In this document: in pieces, positions 54,908 through 63,063 of the stretch
Layout: the number at the start of each line of letters is the position of its first letter
Numbering within the stretch: the first letter of the stretch is position 1
Source: Sphingobacterium sp. B16(2022)
GTDB lineage: Bacteria; Bacteroidota; Bacteroidia; Sphingobacteriales; Sphingobacteriaceae
Reading direction: 5' to 3'
Length of the DNA: 64,000 nucleotides
Assembly (NCBI RefSeq): GCF_012030425.1
Contig: NZ_JAAUVN010000003.1
Coordinates: forward strand, 124,001-188,000
Notes under the pieces: model-generated
What the model was told of the DNA's origin: nothing
The model's input: only the letters and a program-made list of their open reading frames with translations
Databases searched by the model: none
Position numbers and translations under genes: made by a program

Positions 54908-55468
54908 ATGAAAAAAATAATTTATTTCCTATTTGCAAGTCTAATTCTTGCATCTTGTGCCTCATATCAATATAATACGATGCGCGACGAAAAAGTAGAT
55001 TTTTCGCAATATCGTACTTATGGCTGGTTACCACCTGTTGATTCGTTATCAAAATCATACTTTGATAATGATATTGCAAGAACAAATATATTAGACGCGA
55101 GCAACAGCGAATTACAAGCAAGAGGCTTATCTTACAGTAAGGATAATCCAGATTTGTTATTCCGTTATATAACAATTGTCAATAACAAAAGCCGTTTAGT
55201 ATATGGATCCTCATACGCTTATGGAGGTCCATGGGGTTGGTACAGACCGTGGTTTTCTCCTTATTATGGTTATGCAACATATCCTGTAGCCAAAGAACGC
55301 TACCGCTACGCTCACTTAATCATAGAAGCTGTAGACCGTAAAACAAATAAAGTTGTTTGGCAAGCACGTGGATCTGGTGAAGTTAATAGTCCAGAGAAAG
55401 CTGCAACTAATGTTGCTAAAGTTGTTCAAGGAGTATTTAAACAATACCCTTTAACCATAAAAAAATAA
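54908..55468 (+). CDS. DUF4136 lipoprotein
   Basis: The ATG at 54908 gives 186 residues with a signal peptide and lipobox (LILASC, then ASYQYN). The mature part begins with VDFSQYRTYGWLPP, the DUF4136 start, and ends with HLIIEAVDRKTNKVVWQARGSGEVNSPEKAATNVAKVVQGVFKQYP, the typical DUF4136 C-terminus. A tyrosine/tryptophan/glycine-rich loop (YGGPWGWYRPWFSPYYGY) lies in between. The family is common in Gram-negative cell envelopes; its role is unknown. The gene has its own terminator and no clear functional neighbour. Confidence 0.88.
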   Translation: MKKIIYFLFASLILASCASYQYNTMRDEKVDFSQYRTYGWLPPVDSLSKSYFDNDIARTNILDASNSELQARGLSYSKDNPDLLFRYITIVNNKSRLVYGSSYAYGGPWGWYRPWFSPYYGYATYPVAKERYRYAHLIIEAVDRKTNKVVWQARGSGEVNSPEKAATNVAKVVQGVFKQYPLTIKK

Positions 55469-55492
55469 TACTGTAATCGTGATCAAAAGTAT

Positions 55493-55520
55493 AAAAGCCA
55501 TGAGTTTTCTCATGGCTTTT
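55493..55520. terminator. Terminator between the DUF4136 and GntR genes
   Basis: AAAAGCCATGAG (55493-55504) and CTCATGGCTTTT (55509-55520) form a perfect 12-bp stem with a TTTT loop and T/A runs on both sides, so it suits both converging transcripts. Confidence 0.88.
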
Positions 55521-55541
55521 TTTATAGTCTAAGAAATTCCT

Positions 55542-56579
55542 TTATATAGAAGCTCGAATCTTAATATTAAATGGAACTTCTAGCCTCTCTTTAGAGTTAT
55601 TTTTAATCAAATTTGCCGCCATCCGTCCCATTGTTTCAAAATCAGTTGATATGGTTGTAATTCCATTCAAAATAAATTTCTTTAAAGGTGTTTCATTATA
55701 GGAAATAACACCAATATCTTTACCTATCAAAAGCTTTTTCTGCTGGATCTTGTTCAGTAGCTTTACGAGATCATCTTCAATAATATTAATATAACAAGTA
55801 CCCACTACCACTTTTTCTTTATTTAATTCAGACACCAGCTCATGATCAAAAGCGTATTGCTGACAAAATTTATAAAAACCTTTGATAATTGCTTTTGGGA
55901 AATCACTATGATCTGGAAAAACCAATTTTATCATTTTATATTTACTTAAAACTTCATTAGCTTGTTCCAATGCTAAATAAATATCCTGTTCATAATTCTC
56001 ATAAACCGCTGGAAAATCACCAGGTACATCATCAATAAATCGTCCTAATAACATTAGCTTATCGATTGGTATTCTACGAATAATATCTGGCGCTTTATCT
56101 CGTCCCTCTTTAAAATGTGGAAACAGCACGTAATAGTCATAAGTTTTGGTCAGATTCGCTAATAAATTCTTGAGATAAGAAAGGTCTGAATTATAGACAA
56201 ATAAATCGAGATCAGCATAATCCCCCAACTCCTTCGCAAATGAATCATAGACTATTTTTTTGTGAACACTCAATTTATTCAGAAACAGTGCAATTTTACA
56301 TTTGGATTGAATATCTGTTTTATTGACATAGTATCCCTTACCTGGATTTGATGCAATAATTTCATGCTTTTTTAAATAGCGATAAGCCTTTTCAACCGTA
56401 TCTCTAGATATTTCAAGATAAGTACTGGATTCATTAATTGAAGGAAGCATTTCACTCTTCTTAAGCCTTTCATTTTTTACCGCATCAATGATGGTATTCG
56501 CCAATTGGAGATATTTAGGAGTTGCTGAAAAATCACTGATCTCCAGTGTCATTAAAAACTGAGCAGTTGAATTGGTCAT
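55542..56579 (-). CDS. GntR-family regulator with sugar-binding-type effector domain
   Basis: The ATG at 56579 (MTNSTAQFLMTLEI) gives 345 residues; a GTG at 56600 is an alternative start. The N-terminal winged helix (YLQLANTIIDAVKNERLKKSEMLPSINESSTYLEISRDTVEKAYRYLKKHEIIASNPGKGYYV, about 20-90) is GntR type. The rest is a LacI/periplasmic-binding-protein-like domain (YYVLFPHFKEG, DVPGDFPAVYENYEQDIYLALEQA, IGVISYNETPLKKFILNGITTISTDFETMGRMAANLI). Such hybrids control sugar operons in Bacteroidota. It is encoded downstream of the rhamnose operon, behind a terminator, and is the likely rhamnose-responsive regulator. A CTGTTATGG site lies about 120 bases upstream of its own start. Confidence 0.9.
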   Translation of the reverse strand: MTNSTAQFLMTLEISDFSATPKYLQLANTIIDAVKNERLKKSEMLPSINESSTYLEISRDTVEKAYRYLKKHEIIASNPGKGYYVNKTDIQSKCKIALFLNKLSVHKKIVYDSFAKELGDYADLDLFVYNSDLSYLKNLLANLTKTYDYYVLFPHFKEGRDKAPDIIRRIPIDKLMLLGRFIDDVPGDFPAVYENYEQDIYLALEQANEVLSKYKMIKLVFPDHSDFPKAIIKGFYKFCQQYAFDHELVSELNKEKVVVGTCYINIIEDDLVKLLNKIQQKKLLIGKDIGVISYNETPLKKFILNGITTISTDFETMGRMAANLIKNNSKERLEVPFNIKIRASI

Positions 56580-56700
56580 TTTAAAATTTAGATTAATCAC
56601 TAAAATAACAATTAATTAGCATAAAATTTTAAAAAAGTTAAACTCTAAGACCATTCATATTTTTCATATTTCAACTTTTTTAGGTGTTTACTACTAGGTA

Positions 56701-56709
56701 CCATAACAG
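56701..56709 (-). promoter_or_regulatory. Candidate operator before the GntR gene
   Basis: The plus strand has CCATAACAG, the reverse complement of the CTGTTATGG word found at 62928-62936 before rhaT. It lies 122 bases before the regulator start and may be its autoregulation site. Confidence 0.4.
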
Positions 56710-56778
56710 CACAAGATGGAAACTATTGTCAATAGCCGTAAACTTGTTCTGGTAAAAAATCTATTTACGCCATTCATG

Positions 56779-56812
56779 ATTAGACAAACACCTTAAAGGT
56801 TGTTTGTCTAAT
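56779..56812. repeat. Inverted repeat upstream of the GntR gene
   Basis: ATTAGACAAACA (56779-56790) and TGTTTGTCTAAT (56801-56812) are perfect reverse complements, with a further CCTT/AAGG pairing inside the 10-base loop. It sits between the operon terminator and the regulator promoter region. The role is unknown. Confidence 0.5.
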
Positions 56813-56878
56813 GATTCCTAAAAAACAATTGGTTTTTTAAAGACTTTCACGCTCTCTATTTAGAAACCTTTTGTATTG

Positions 56879-56916
56879 AAGAAAAGGATCAAGTGATTAC
56901 ACTCGACCCTTTTCTT
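56879..56916 (-). terminator. Terminator of the rhamnose operon
   Basis: AAGAAAAGGATCAAGTG (56879-56895) and CACTCGACCCTTTTCTT (56900-56916) form a 17-bp stem with two G-U or mismatched positions and a four-base loop, about 33 bases after the kinase stop. Confidence 0.8.
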
Positions 56917-56948
56917 ATTCATAGTTCTGATCTATAACAATTTAAATT

Positions 56949-58304
56949 TCATTTATTTCTAAAGTACCGCAATGCAATAAGGTCATTCGGTATTGCCAGC
57001 TCATTCCAATGGTCATGAATGACAAGAGCTGCGCCCAATGCTGTTGCCTGAGCCATTGAAGCGCCAAAAACTTCGACTTCAGGAAATTCTTTTGCCAGAA
57101 GACTCATATAAATATGGTTCTTACTAAACCCACCGTCTACAAATATTCTAGAGATCTTATTCGCATCTAAAACTAGTTTTGTTGATTCCACCTGTACTTT
57201 GATGAGGTGTAAAATTAAACTATGGTAAGCTTCTTCATAATTACGGTATCGATCAAGCTCAACTTTTGAAAATGCTTTTAAATCCACAATTACAGGCTCT
57301 TTCATTAATTTTTCTAAAATCCTTAGATTAAGCTGAAGATTACGAAACTTCGCTGTCGTAACATGAAAGAAATCAGCAATTCGTTTAGATTGCAGTTCAT
57401 GTTCATAACCTGCAAATAACCGCGAAGCCTTAACCGGGTTTCCTAAATAAGATTGATAAAACAAACAGTCCTTTTTTAGTTCGCAAGAAGTTAGAGCACT
57501 ATTATTAAATGGATTAAATGAGATACACCAAGTGCCCGTGGATATTAGAACAAATGGTTCACTAAAATTGAATAAATAAGGAATTAAAGCCGAAGAACTA
57601 TCATGAAGCCCCGCTCCTACTCTAAAAGGGCTACCAGGAAATGCACCATCAAAAACTTCATCTCCTTTAACAATTGGAGCTAACACCTTGGTAATACCCT
57701 CATCTTGTACCCATTGATGATACTCACCCTTTTCAAAATCCCATAGAGCAGTATGACAACCGATGCTGGTCATATCTGAGTAGAACTTTCCAGAAACCAG
57801 AAAACTTAAATATTGGGGCAAATGCAGAGCAAAGTTGACCTGTTTATAAATTTCTGGTTGCTTCTTTTTTAATCGAAGAATCTGGAAACCCGAATTTAAA
57901 CTACCTAATGTTGGCGATGAAGTTGTTAAAGAAAAATGTTCCTCTCCTCCATACTTATTATGCAGTTCTTGTTGAATAGTAACAGGAAATTCTTTTAGAT
58001 AATTATATAATGGAGTTAAGGGTCTACCATTTTCATCAAGATATACAAAGCTAGCCCCGTATGATGTAAAATTAATCGCTTTAATTTCAAATTCATTCTT
58101 TCTAAAGACCTCATGAAGTGAATCAAAAACCGATAATCTAAGACTTTCAAGATTTTCACAAGGATCCCCGTCCTCATCCTTTGTTTCTAAAAATCTGGCC
58201 GAACGTTCAAACACGATCTGATAATTAGAATCAAATAGAAACAGCTTTTTGTTGGTTTTACCAACATCGAAAATAGCAACTACAGGAATTTTATCATTAT
58301 TCAT
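56949..58304 (-). CDS. rhaB: FGGY-family carbohydrate kinase (L-rhamnulokinase)
   Basis: The ATG at 58304 (MNNDKIPVVAIFDVGKTNKK) gives 451 residues; the frame runs 27 bases further to a TTG inside rhaI. The phosphate-1 loop FDVGKTNKKLFLFD is at residues 12-25, the middle has ISTGTWCISFNPF, and the C-terminal adenosine region reads RIFVDGGFSKNHIYMSLLAKEFPEVEVFGASMAQATALGAALV. The family phosphorylates ketoses. Position after an L-rhamnose isomerase and before a regulator makes rhamnulose the expected substrate. It starts ten bases after the isomerase stop, a coupled arrangement. Confidence 0.88.
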   Translation of the reverse strand: MNNDKIPVVAIFDVGKTNKKLFLFDSNYQIVFERSARFLETKDEDGDPCENLESLRLSVFDSLHEVFRKNEFEIKAINFTSYGASFVYLDENGRPLTPLYNYLKEFPVTIQQELHNKYGGEEHFSLTTSSPTLGSLNSGFQILRLKKKQPEIYKQVNFALHLPQYLSFLVSGKFYSDMTSIGCHTALWDFEKGEYHQWVQDEGITKVLAPIVKGDEVFDGAFPGSPFRVGAGLHDSSSALIPYLFNFSEPFVLISTGTWCISFNPFNNSALTSCELKKDCLFYQSYLGNPVKASRLFAGYEHELQSKRIADFFHVTTAKFRNLQLNLRILEKLMKEPVIVDLKAFSKVELDRYRNYEEAYHSLILHLIKVQVESTKLVLDANKISRIFVDGGFSKNHIYMSLLAKEFPEVEVFGASMAQATALGAALVIHDHWNELAIPNDLIALRYFRNK

Positions 58305-58314
58305 CCTAAAAACT

Positions 58315-59589
58315 TTATAATCCAGTTGCAATAGTTTGTAAACCTCTCTCTTCTATTAGCTTATCACGTAATTTTTCCTCTTCAAATAATAATACAGGAT
58401 TTAAAGCTGCACCACTCCTCAACCTAGATTCAGCAACCAATGGTCTTACATCCGTACGAAATGCATCTTGAAGAATTTCTTGTGCTTTTACAATATTATT
58501 CGCTTGTTGAGCGGCCTTGAGTGCAACACGATCGATAAGTAATGCTTGCGCATAAGCAATTTTAATGGCTTCAACAGATTGCAGCAAGTCCACTAAAGGA
58601 TCTTTAAGATTATGTGAAGCATCAATCATCCAACCTAAACCAGTAGCGTGATCCATTCCCTTCACATCCATCCCATCAATTAATTCATTAAAAATCAGAA
58701 AAAGCTGATAGGGTTTAATACTTCCTGCTGTTAAATCGTCATCAGCATATTTACTATCATTAAAATGAAAACCGCCAAGCTTCCCCTCCATTAATAACAA
58801 TGATACGATCTGTTCAATATTAGCATTTGGTAAATGGTGCCCTAAATCCACTAATGTGTAAGCTTTAGGGCCAAGCTTATTTGCCAAAAGTAGAGACTGC
58901 CCCCAATCTCCAATAGTCATCGAATAGAAATAAGGTTCGAAAGCTTTATACTCGATAAACAATTTCCAATCCTCGGGTAAGTGTTTATAGATTTCCTGCA
59001 AACTGGATAACGTATTCTGAAAAGCCTCACGGAAATTCAATTGGCCAGGAAAAGATGAACCATCAGCTAACCAAACAGTCAAAGCCTTTGAACCGAGAGC
59101 TTTTCCATAATTGATAACCTCTATATTATGATCAATAGCCTGCTTGCGAACCTCAGGATCAACATGATGCAAAGATCCATACTTATAACTATATTCCTGC
59201 TGTGGTTGATCTTGAAAAGTATTGGAATTAACAGCATCGAACGTGATATTTAAAGAACGTGCCAATTCCTTCATTTTTGCGGTGTCTTCTGGAATATCCC
59301 AAGGTATATGTAAGGAAATAGCTCCGCTAGATTTATTAAGCGCATGTAGTAGACCAACATCTTCAAACTTTTGCTCCAAACTCCCTGGCTCGCCAGGGCC
59401 AGAAAAACGTCCGAAGCGTGTACCACCTGTCCCTAGTGCCCAACTCGGTATCCCGATCTGAAATTTCTGAAGTTTAGCAATAAGCTCTTCAACTTCATCA
59501 ATATCCTGAGAAATAAATTCAAATGCTCGATTATGTTTCTTTTCTAATTTATTATTGTGCTTTTTTATTAATTGTTGATCTAAAATCAT
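58315..59589 (-). CDS. rhaI: L-rhamnose isomerase (RhaI type)
   Basis: The 424-residue TIM-barrel sugar isomerase matches the RhaI/Rhizobium-type family and not the E. coli RhaA type. Features are GIPSWALGTGGTRFGRFSGPGEPGSLEQKFEDVGLLHALNKSSGAISLHIPWD at about 43-95, WLADGSSFPGQLNFREAF, FIEYKAFEPYFYSMTIGDWG, and LVDLGHHLPNANIEQIVSLLLMEGKLGGFHFNDSKYADDDLTAGSIKPY near 246-295, which supply the metal ligands. It converts L-rhamnose to L-rhamnulose. It lies 81 bases after the fusion gene and just ahead of the kinase. Confidence 0.92.
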   Translation of the reverse strand: MILDQQLIKKHNNKLEKKHNRAFEFISQDIDEVEELIAKLQKFQIGIPSWALGTGGTRFGRFSGPGEPGSLEQKFEDVGLLHALNKSSGAISLHIPWDIPEDTAKMKELARSLNITFDAVNSNTFQDQPQQEYSYKYGSLHHVDPEVRKQAIDHNIEVINYGKALGSKALTVWLADGSSFPGQLNFREAFQNTLSSLQEIYKHLPEDWKLFIEYKAFEPYFYSMTIGDWGQSLLLANKLGPKAYTLVDLGHHLPNANIEQIVSLLLMEGKLGGFHFNDSKYADDDLTAGSIKPYQLFLIFNELIDGMDVKGMDHATGLGWMIDASHNLKDPLVDLLQSVEAIKIAYAQALLIDRVALKAAQQANNIVKAQEILQDAFRTDVRPLVAESRLRSGAALNPVLLFEEEKLRDKLIEERGLQTIATGL

Positions 59590-59670
59590 ATTAAAAATGG
59601 TTATTGGTTAAAATTTACTTAGATACAGCATGTACTTTCTTTTCATTCCTTAAAAACTAAGATATAAAAC

Positions 59671-61779
59671 CTACCGTAAAAAAGCCATTGCCACTCCCCC
59701 ATCAACGTTTAATATATTACCTGTAGATTTATTCAGTAAACCACCAACATGTGCAAAACACGCATTTGCAATGTCTTCTGGCAGAATAATCTCATTTAAC
59801 AAAGTACGTTTTGCATAATATGCAGGTAACTCCTCTATCTTTACACCGTATGCCTTAGCACGACCTGCGGCCCAACCACCTGCCCAAATATTACTATCGG
59901 AAATTACGGCATCTGGGTTCACTACATTCACTCGAATTTTTGCTGCCCCTAATTCAGCGGCACTCAAACGGCTCATGTGTAATTGAGCCCCCTTTGCACT
60001 ACCATAACCAATATTATTCGGACCACTCACTAAAGCATTTTTACTTACAATATTGACAATATCACCACCGATATTTTGTGCTTTTAATATAGCTGTTGCA
60101 GCCTGAGTTACCAGAAACTGACCTTTAACCAAAACGTCATATAAAAGATCCCAGTCATCTTGTGTATGTTCCTCGATCGTTTTAGAAATGGATAAACCCG
60201 CATTATTAACGACAATGTCAATCCCACCAAAAGCTAGTACAGCATCATTGAGTGCATGTTTTATCTGGGCCTCATTAGTTACATCGAGTAGAGTCGTAAT
60301 AACCGCATCTCTACCAAACTCTGCTACGAATTCTACCTCGCATGATGCAAGCCGATCAGCATTGATATCATTCAACACGACAACAGCACCTTCCTGTGCC
60401 ATCTTTCTTGCAATCGCCTTTCCAATCCCACCACCACTTCCTGTCACGAGTACAATCTTACCTGATAATGCTTTTGATTTTGGCATACGTTGTAATTTTG
60501 CCTCTTCCAACAGCCAGTATTCAATATCAAAAGCTTCCTGACGTGGCAATGCAGTATATTCGCTTACCGCTTCAGCACCTTTCATTACATTAATGGCATT
60601 AATATAAAATTCAGCAGCTACACGAGCAGTTTGTTTATCCTTTGCAAACGAAAAAAGACCAACTCCGGGATATAAAACAATAACGGGATTTTTATCACGT
60701 ATAGCGGGGCTATTTTCATGTTTACAACGGTCATAATACTGTTCATACATCTCTCGATATCCTGCAAACAAAGGCTCCAATTTTCTTTTAACCTCCGCTA
60801 CATTATCTAAACATTCAGATTTATCTAAATTTAGTACTAAGGGCTGGATTTTAGTTCTTAAAAAATGATCCGGACAGCTTGTCCCTAATGGTGCTAATCG
60901 GTCCAGATCGTTTGAATTGATAAATTCTAAAACACGTTCATCGTCTGTAAAATGTCCGATCATATGGCGTTCACTTGAGCAAAATCCCCGCAAAATAGGA
61001 GCTAATTTTACGACTTGCGCATTTCTTTCTGCTTTATTAAGACTTACCATTTTCTGGCTGCCAAACACGTTATTCTTCTTACCAGAACTTTGTTCAAGGT
61101 AGGTGGCACAAGTCTCAATAACATCCAAAGAATTAATATAACAATCGTAAGCAGTGTCTCCCCAAGTAAACAAGCCATGAGATCCCAACATAATACCCTT
61201 GATACCAGGATTTGCTTCTAAACAGGCTTTTAATTGTAAACCTAAATCAAAACCAGGACGTTGCCAATCAACCCAACCGATCGATCCTTTGAACAATTCA
61301 GCAGTGATACTTTTCCCATCTTTAGAAGCTGCAATTGCAATTGCGGCATCTGGATGTAAATGGTCAATATGCTTAAATGGTAAAAATCCGTGCAAGGGCG
61401 TATCAATAGAAGGCGCCTTAGAGCTTAAATCAAAAATACAATGATTAAATAGTGCGACCATTTCATCCTCATATTCGATTCCTCTATACACATTTTCAAG
61501 ATTACGTAAGCGCTGAAGATATAATGCTGCAAGCCCTGACTTCTTCAGCGTGCCGATATCTCCGCCAGACCCCTTTATCCACATGACTTCAACACTTTCA
61601 TCAGTAAGTGGATCTTTCTCCAAAACTTTACAAGAAGTATTCCCACCTCCATAATTAGTAATTCTTAGATCGGCGCCTAGAATATTTGAACGATATAATA
61701 ATAAAGCAACTTCATCACCTTGCAATGATTGCGCTATTTTATCGTCCCACAAATAATTTACATGTTTGTATGTTTTCAC
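59671..61779 (-). CDS. rhaEW: Rhamnulose-1-phosphate aldolase / lactaldehyde dehydrogenase fusion
   Basis: The 702-residue protein is a two-domain enzyme. The N-terminal class II aldolase has NYGGGNTSCKV near 42-52, IKGSGGDIGTLKKSGLAALYLQRL near 74-97 and LPFKHIDHLHPDAAIAIA with the zinc histidines near 130-150. The C-terminal short-chain dehydrogenase has GKIVLVTGSGGGIGKAIA near residue 441, NNAG and the catalytic YGSAK. It splits rhamnulose-1-phosphate to DHAP and lactaldehyde and oxidises the latter, which matches the RhaEW fusion described in other bacteria. The start codon is GTG at 61779; no ATG lies nearby. It is the second gene of the operon. Confidence 0.92.
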   Translation of the reverse strand: MKTYKHVNYLWDDKIAQSLQGDEVALLLYRSNILGADLRITNYGGGNTSCKVLEKDPLTDESVEVMWIKGSGGDIGTLKKSGLAALYLQRLRNLENVYRGIEYEDEMVALFNHCIFDLSSKAPSIDTPLHGFLPFKHIDHLHPDAAIAIAASKDGKSITAELFKGSIGWVDWQRPGFDLGLQLKACLEANPGIKGIMLGSHGLFTWGDTAYDCYINSLDVIETCATYLEQSSGKKNNVFGSQKMVSLNKAERNAQVVKLAPILRGFCSSERHMIGHFTDDERVLEFINSNDLDRLAPLGTSCPDHFLRTKIQPLVLNLDKSECLDNVAEVKRKLEPLFAGYREMYEQYYDRCKHENSPAIRDKNPVIVLYPGVGLFSFAKDKQTARVAAEFYINAINVMKGAEAVSEYTALPRQEAFDIEYWLLEEAKLQRMPKSKALSGKIVLVTGSGGGIGKAIARKMAQEGAVVVLNDINADRLASCEVEFVAEFGRDAVITTLLDVTNEAQIKHALNDAVLAFGGIDIVVNNAGLSISKTIEEHTQDDWDLLYDVLVKGQFLVTQAATAILKAQNIGGDIVNIVSKNALVSGPNNIGYGSAKGAQLHMSRLSAAELGAAKIRVNVVNPDAVISDSNIWAGGWAAGRAKAYGVKIEELPAYYAKRTLLNEIILPEDIANACFAHVGGLLNKSTGNILNVDGGVAMAFLR

Positions 61780-61795
61780 TGCTATATATATTAAA

Positions 61796-62872
61796 TTAAT
61801 TTTCTAAAGTTCTTGCAAACCCTACAACACAAATAGAAATTATGATTGTCGCTATGCCTGCAATTATAGATCGATATGCCATTCTATTCACGCCCTTCCA
61901 CTCATTTAATATAATTCCCCAAGCATTTGAAATTAAAATAATGAACGCCATGTGAAGAATCCAAGAACTGGCACCATTACCCAATCGACTCTCACCCATA
62001 CCATAAAAGAAGAACTGTAAATACCACATTGTACCTGCCAAAGCACAAAAAAGTAAATTCTTTCCTTTTGGTACATTGGATTTAGTATAGTCTGAAAAAG
62101 TTCTATTTTTAATTAGGAGATAGACGCACCATATAAAATTTGTAGTAAAACCTCCCCAAAGGATAATGATATAAGTCACATTATTTTGATAAAGAAATTC
62201 TCCACTGTTCGAATTACTATTTTTCCATATGGAATTTGCAACATTAGCAAGCGGTTTACCTGCTTCAATACCAAAATTGAAACAAGCACTAAGTACACCA
62301 GAAATGATCGCAACGATAATACCCAGAGTAAAATTGTAATCAGACCTTGCGGCCTTAGAAAGAGTCGAAAGACTTTTCTCCTTTGAAACACCTGCCCGAC
62401 CGCACAGCACAACACCCATTAGACATATTAATAAACCTATCAATATGCAAGTTCCTGATTGAGTCATAAAAAAATAGTTGACTCCATGTTTACCCACTGT
62501 GGGGTAAAAAAAATAATAAAGACTTGGCATCAGCGAACCAAAGACCATACTTAAGCCCAAAATAATACTGCTACCTAAGGAAACACCAAGATAACGTATC
62601 CCTAGACCATAGGTAAGTCCACCTATACCCCATAACAATCCAAATAAAAAAGTATAATATAAAGTAGCTGCCTGGGCATTGCTGATAATCTCCCAAAAAT
62701 TAGGAATAGTTAACCATGCTGCAAATGGTGGTACAATAATCCAAGAAAATAGACCACCTAGGATCCACATGGATTCCCATGACCATCCTTCAACTTTCTT
62801 ATAAGGCACATAAAAACTTCCTGACGCAAAACCGCCAATGAAATGAAATAAAACTCCGAAAACAGCATTCAT
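61796..62872 (-). CDS. rhaT: L-rhamnose/H+ symporter
   Basis: The 358-residue membrane protein with ten hydrophobic segments is RhaT-like. FHFIGGFASGSFYVPYKKVEGWSWESMWILGGLFSWIIVPP at the N-terminus is the family start, and GIGGLTYGLGIRYLGVSLGSSIILGLSMVFGSL near 80-112 and LAGTMWYLQFFFYGMGESRLG in the C-terminal half are signatures. It brings L-rhamnose into the cytoplasm. It is first in the operon and precedes the fusion gene by 16 bases. Two CTGTTATG repeats lie about 60 bases upstream. Confidence 0.93.
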   Translation of the reverse strand: MNAVFGVLFHFIGGFASGSFYVPYKKVEGWSWESMWILGGLFSWIIVPPFAAWLTIPNFWEIISNAQAATLYYTFLFGLLWGIGGLTYGLGIRYLGVSLGSSIILGLSMVFGSLMPSLYYFFYPTVGKHGVNYFFMTQSGTCILIGLLICLMGVVLCGRAGVSKEKSLSTLSKAARSDYNFTLGIIVAIISGVLSACFNFGIEAGKPLANVANSIWKNSNSNSGEFLYQNNVTYIIILWGGFTTNFIWCVYLLIKNRTFSDYTKSNVPKGKNLLFCALAGTMWYLQFFFYGMGESRLGNGASSWILHMAFIILISNAWGIILNEWKGVNRMAYRSIIAGIATIIISICVVGFARTLEN

Positions 62873-62908
62873 ATTTATCTTTTTAGGTATTGTACATAAA
62901 CTAAATTA

Positions 62909-62950
62909 CAAGATTAAAATAGGTAAACTGTTATGGACTGTTATGCATAA
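62909..62950 (-). promoter_or_regulatory. rhaT control region with CTGTTATG direct repeat
   Basis: CTGTTATG occurs at 62928-62935 and 62938-62945, exactly one helical turn apart; the second copy runs into the palindrome TTATGCATAA (62941-62950). A weak -7 match, TAATCTTG on the minus strand, lies at 62909-62916, so the repeat would cover the -33 region. Confidence 0.45.
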
Positions 62951-62990
62951 ATACAGAGATTATAGCCAACAGATATTTCATGATTTAGAA

Positions 62991-63032
62991 GCAAAAGGTC
63001 AATTTTCAATGTGTGGAAAATTGACCTTTTGC
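62991..63032 (-). terminator. Terminator of the SusD locus 4 operon
   Basis: GCAAAAGGTCAATTTTC (62991-63007) and its exact complement (63016-63032) form a 17-bp stem with an eight-base loop, 31 bases after the SusD stop on the minus strand. Confidence 0.88.
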
Positions 63033-63063
63033 ATATTATTATTATTAAAGTAATAAAACTAGA

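Larger units (their letters stand above)
56601..56948. other. Intergenic region between the kinase and GntR genes
   Basis: The 348 bases hold the rhamnose operon terminator (56879-56916), a second inverted repeat (56779-56812) and the inverted CTGTTATGG word (56701-56709). No gene was seen. Confidence 0.6.

Noticed and set aside
60188-60541. 117-codon open frame on the plus strand inside the rhaEW gene
   Set aside because: It mirrors the dehydrogenase domain in antisense and has no recognisable domain or start signal.
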